Under the pieces are notes generated by a model. The model did no database searches, had not been told where the DNA came from, and saw nothing but the letters and a program-made list of their open reading frames with translations. From positions 9,556,501 to 9,620,500 of the forward strand of contig CP114490.1 in the NCBI GenBank assembly GCA_027186245.1: DNA of 64,000 nt, given 5' to 3'. This document shows positions 62,221 through 64,000 of the stretch, in pieces (the stretch's first letter is position 1; each line of letters starts with the position of its first letter). The position numbers were made by a program, and so were the translations under genes. The stretch comes from Coriaria nepalensis (taxonomy: Eukaryota; Streptophyta; Magnoliopsida; Cucurbitales; Coriariaceae).

Positions 62221-64000
62221 ACTTCGTTGAAAGCTCAAAGGGCATGTAAATCCATAAATCTCAACTTGTTCACACATCAAAAAGAAGAAAACAAAACGAT
62301 AGAAGATAACAAAAACACTAATCAACATTTTGAAATATATCAAATTGCTTAATAAAAAACGAGTCAAGAGTGAAGTATTGATATAACATTTGTTAAAAGA
62401 TCTGATGAGGTGAATGTTCATAGATGAATGATATGAAGAACGATCTGCAAAAAAAAAGACAAAACATCAAAAACAAAAAAATAGATCTGCAGAATGAAAA
62501 ATGATGCAGAAAAAAAAATTACGAGAGAAGAAAAAAAATTTCGTTAAAAGGAAAGGTTACACTCACAATTTTAATATATATATATTTTTTTTAATATATA
62601 AATAAATAAGAAATAAGATTTAACAAATAAGTATCATATTTAGAAATCTCATAAAAAAAATTATCACATACTTGTCACTTTATCAAATCACCCCCTGGAA
62701 GATGCTTCAGCAATAAAAGGGAAAATTAGAGAATATGAAGAATATTAAACAGTGGTAAAATATCGAAAATACATCTTCAAATGTAGAAGATCACTGATCA
62801 TGGTTTTGGCATTTTGATTTTTATGGTCTTTTTTTTTTCTTCTTTTTGTCATTTTCCAAAACTGATTTTAGACACTTTGATAGCTAAATAAGTTTGTCCT
62901 CTCGCTCTACAGAGTCGATTTTTGTATTTCAAGATGGAAAATTCGGTGCTAAAAGCCAAATATTACCTTACTTTTTTTTTTTTTTTCTATTTTTAGTTAA
63001 ATTCATTAAGTTTCCAAATTCAGAGTGATATACAAATATCTTTAAAAAATAAAAATAAATAAATAAAAATAAAAACCTAGAGGATTAACCATATATATTG
63101 GATTAAGTTTCCTAAGTGTATTAAAACAATTAAATAATAGGATTTCATTGTGTAAAAAAGAAAAAAAAAAGTGGCAAAAATAGATTAGCTTTCATTTCTT
63201 TGATGATAAATTTAGTAAGAAATTTAGAAAATAACATAATTTTATTGAAAAAAAAAAATGAAAATAAGAAATTATTGGAGATTGAACAAGCAATAAAAAT
63301 AAAGGAAAAAGATGAAAAATGAAGACAAAAAATAAAATAAGAAATGAGAGTAAATGGAAGGATTCGATATGTAAACACCCTTTAAATTATTGAATTATAT
63401 TATATTTCATTTACAAGTTCAAAACATATTTATTCACTAAACCTAGACGGCCGGGCTTGGATAGTGGTGGATCCACCGTGGGATCCACCTATACATTACC
63501 CTCTAAAAAAAAGTCCCAATTTGGGAATTATTTCTGAGTTTTTTAGTAGGTTAAGAAGGACATAATCTTTTTGTTTTTTTTTTTTCTTAAATTCTGGTTG
63601 GTTTTTTAAAAATAAAAAACAATGCTAGCTAAGCCTATGCTTCTCATGAGTTCATGGATTGTTCCTTCTTCACCCCATATGTAATTCGAATCCAGAGAGA
63701 GTAAGAGGAGCTTTTTTGTTTGGCAAGAGAAGTATGAATGAAGAATCCTTTGCTTCTAAATATATATAGTTAAGTGTTCCCTTTTATTGTCTTTATCGTT
63801 TTGGAGAATATATTTTATACTTAAGCTTTGTAGACACTCTAGAATGACATTAGACCTGAAAACCTACCTCTCTCTCTCTCTCACATTCCAAATAGGTTGC
63901 CCCATCTCCACTTCATTCTTTCCATTAATGTCTGATTGTTTTCTTTAAAAATATAAACGAGTTATAACTACTGAGAGCTGCCTTTTGTCAGAGTTAAAAA
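62220..64000. other. AT-rich window end, no gene recognised
   Basis: Long A/T runs, a (CT)n tract at 63870-63884 and a short GGATCC-centred palindrome (listed separately). A CT-rich tract and TATA-like ATATATATAG near 63760 could belong to a gene beyond the window, but I cannot show it. Confidence 0.4.
63466..63477. repeat. Perfect 12-bp palindrome GGTGGATCCACC
   Basis: It is followed by an imperfect second copy, GTGGGATCCACC (63478-63489). The pair makes a GC-rich island in AT-rich DNA, possibly the end of a small transposon. Confidence 0.7.

Noticed and set aside
1..64000. CRISPR arrays, bacterial operons, rRNA or tRNA genes
   Set aside because: None seen. The tandem arrays lack the repeat-spacer pattern, all clear genes are intron-bearing plant genes, and the only tRNA-like sequence is the Copia primer binding site.

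Overview
This is nuclear DNA from a flowering plant, most likely a eudicot. Genes carry GT-AG introns, the spacers are AT-rich, and much of the window is worn Copia, Mutator (MULE) and CACTA transposon sequence. I cannot name the species. Six genes were assembled exon by exon. In each, every junction is GT-AG and the summed exons stay in frame.

Layout. 1-9.9 kb: two decayed reverse-strand Copia fragments (563-1290 and 7960-9222, the second with a tRNA-iMet-type primer binding site) in AT-rich spacer with short tandem duplications. 9.97-14.9 kb: a same-strand pair of two-exon genes for secreted glycine-rich proteins, 603 and 218 aa, with shared promoter sequence and intron phase. 15.3-18.8 kb: a CACTA-like block whose ends hold many GCCGCTAAA-type words, enclosing duplicated Copia fragments. 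19.67-23.79 kb: a six-exon GOLDEN2-LIKE (GLK) transcription factor gene (430 aa) on the reverse strand. 25.4-37.7 kb: a transposon graveyard with two MULE transposase remnants, a DUF1985 remnant, a CACTA TNP2 remnant and several tandem repeats. 40.65-40.97 kb: a small two-exon TAXIMIN-like peptide gene. 41.48-50.84 kb: an 18-exon homeobox-DDT gene of the RLT2 (RINGLET) family (1711 aa), reverse strand and convergent with the TAXIMIN-like gene. 53.2-55.1 kb: two Copia fragments facing each other. 57.3-60.83 kb: a two-exon leucine-rich-repeat receptor kinase of the HAESA/HSL1 clade (993 aa). 60.9-64 kb: no recognisable gene.

The genes are independent plant loci rather than one pathway: chloroplast development (GLK), chromatin remodelling with ISWI (RLT2), peptide signalling (TAXIMIN-like), peptide perception at the cell surface (HSL1) and cell-wall or stress-related secretion (GRP pair). 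The least standard item is the larger GRP. It alternates GGYGGG(R/H) blocks with a repeated acidic spacer and ends in a lysine-glycine tail. I saw no clear evidence of a wholly new multi-gene system.
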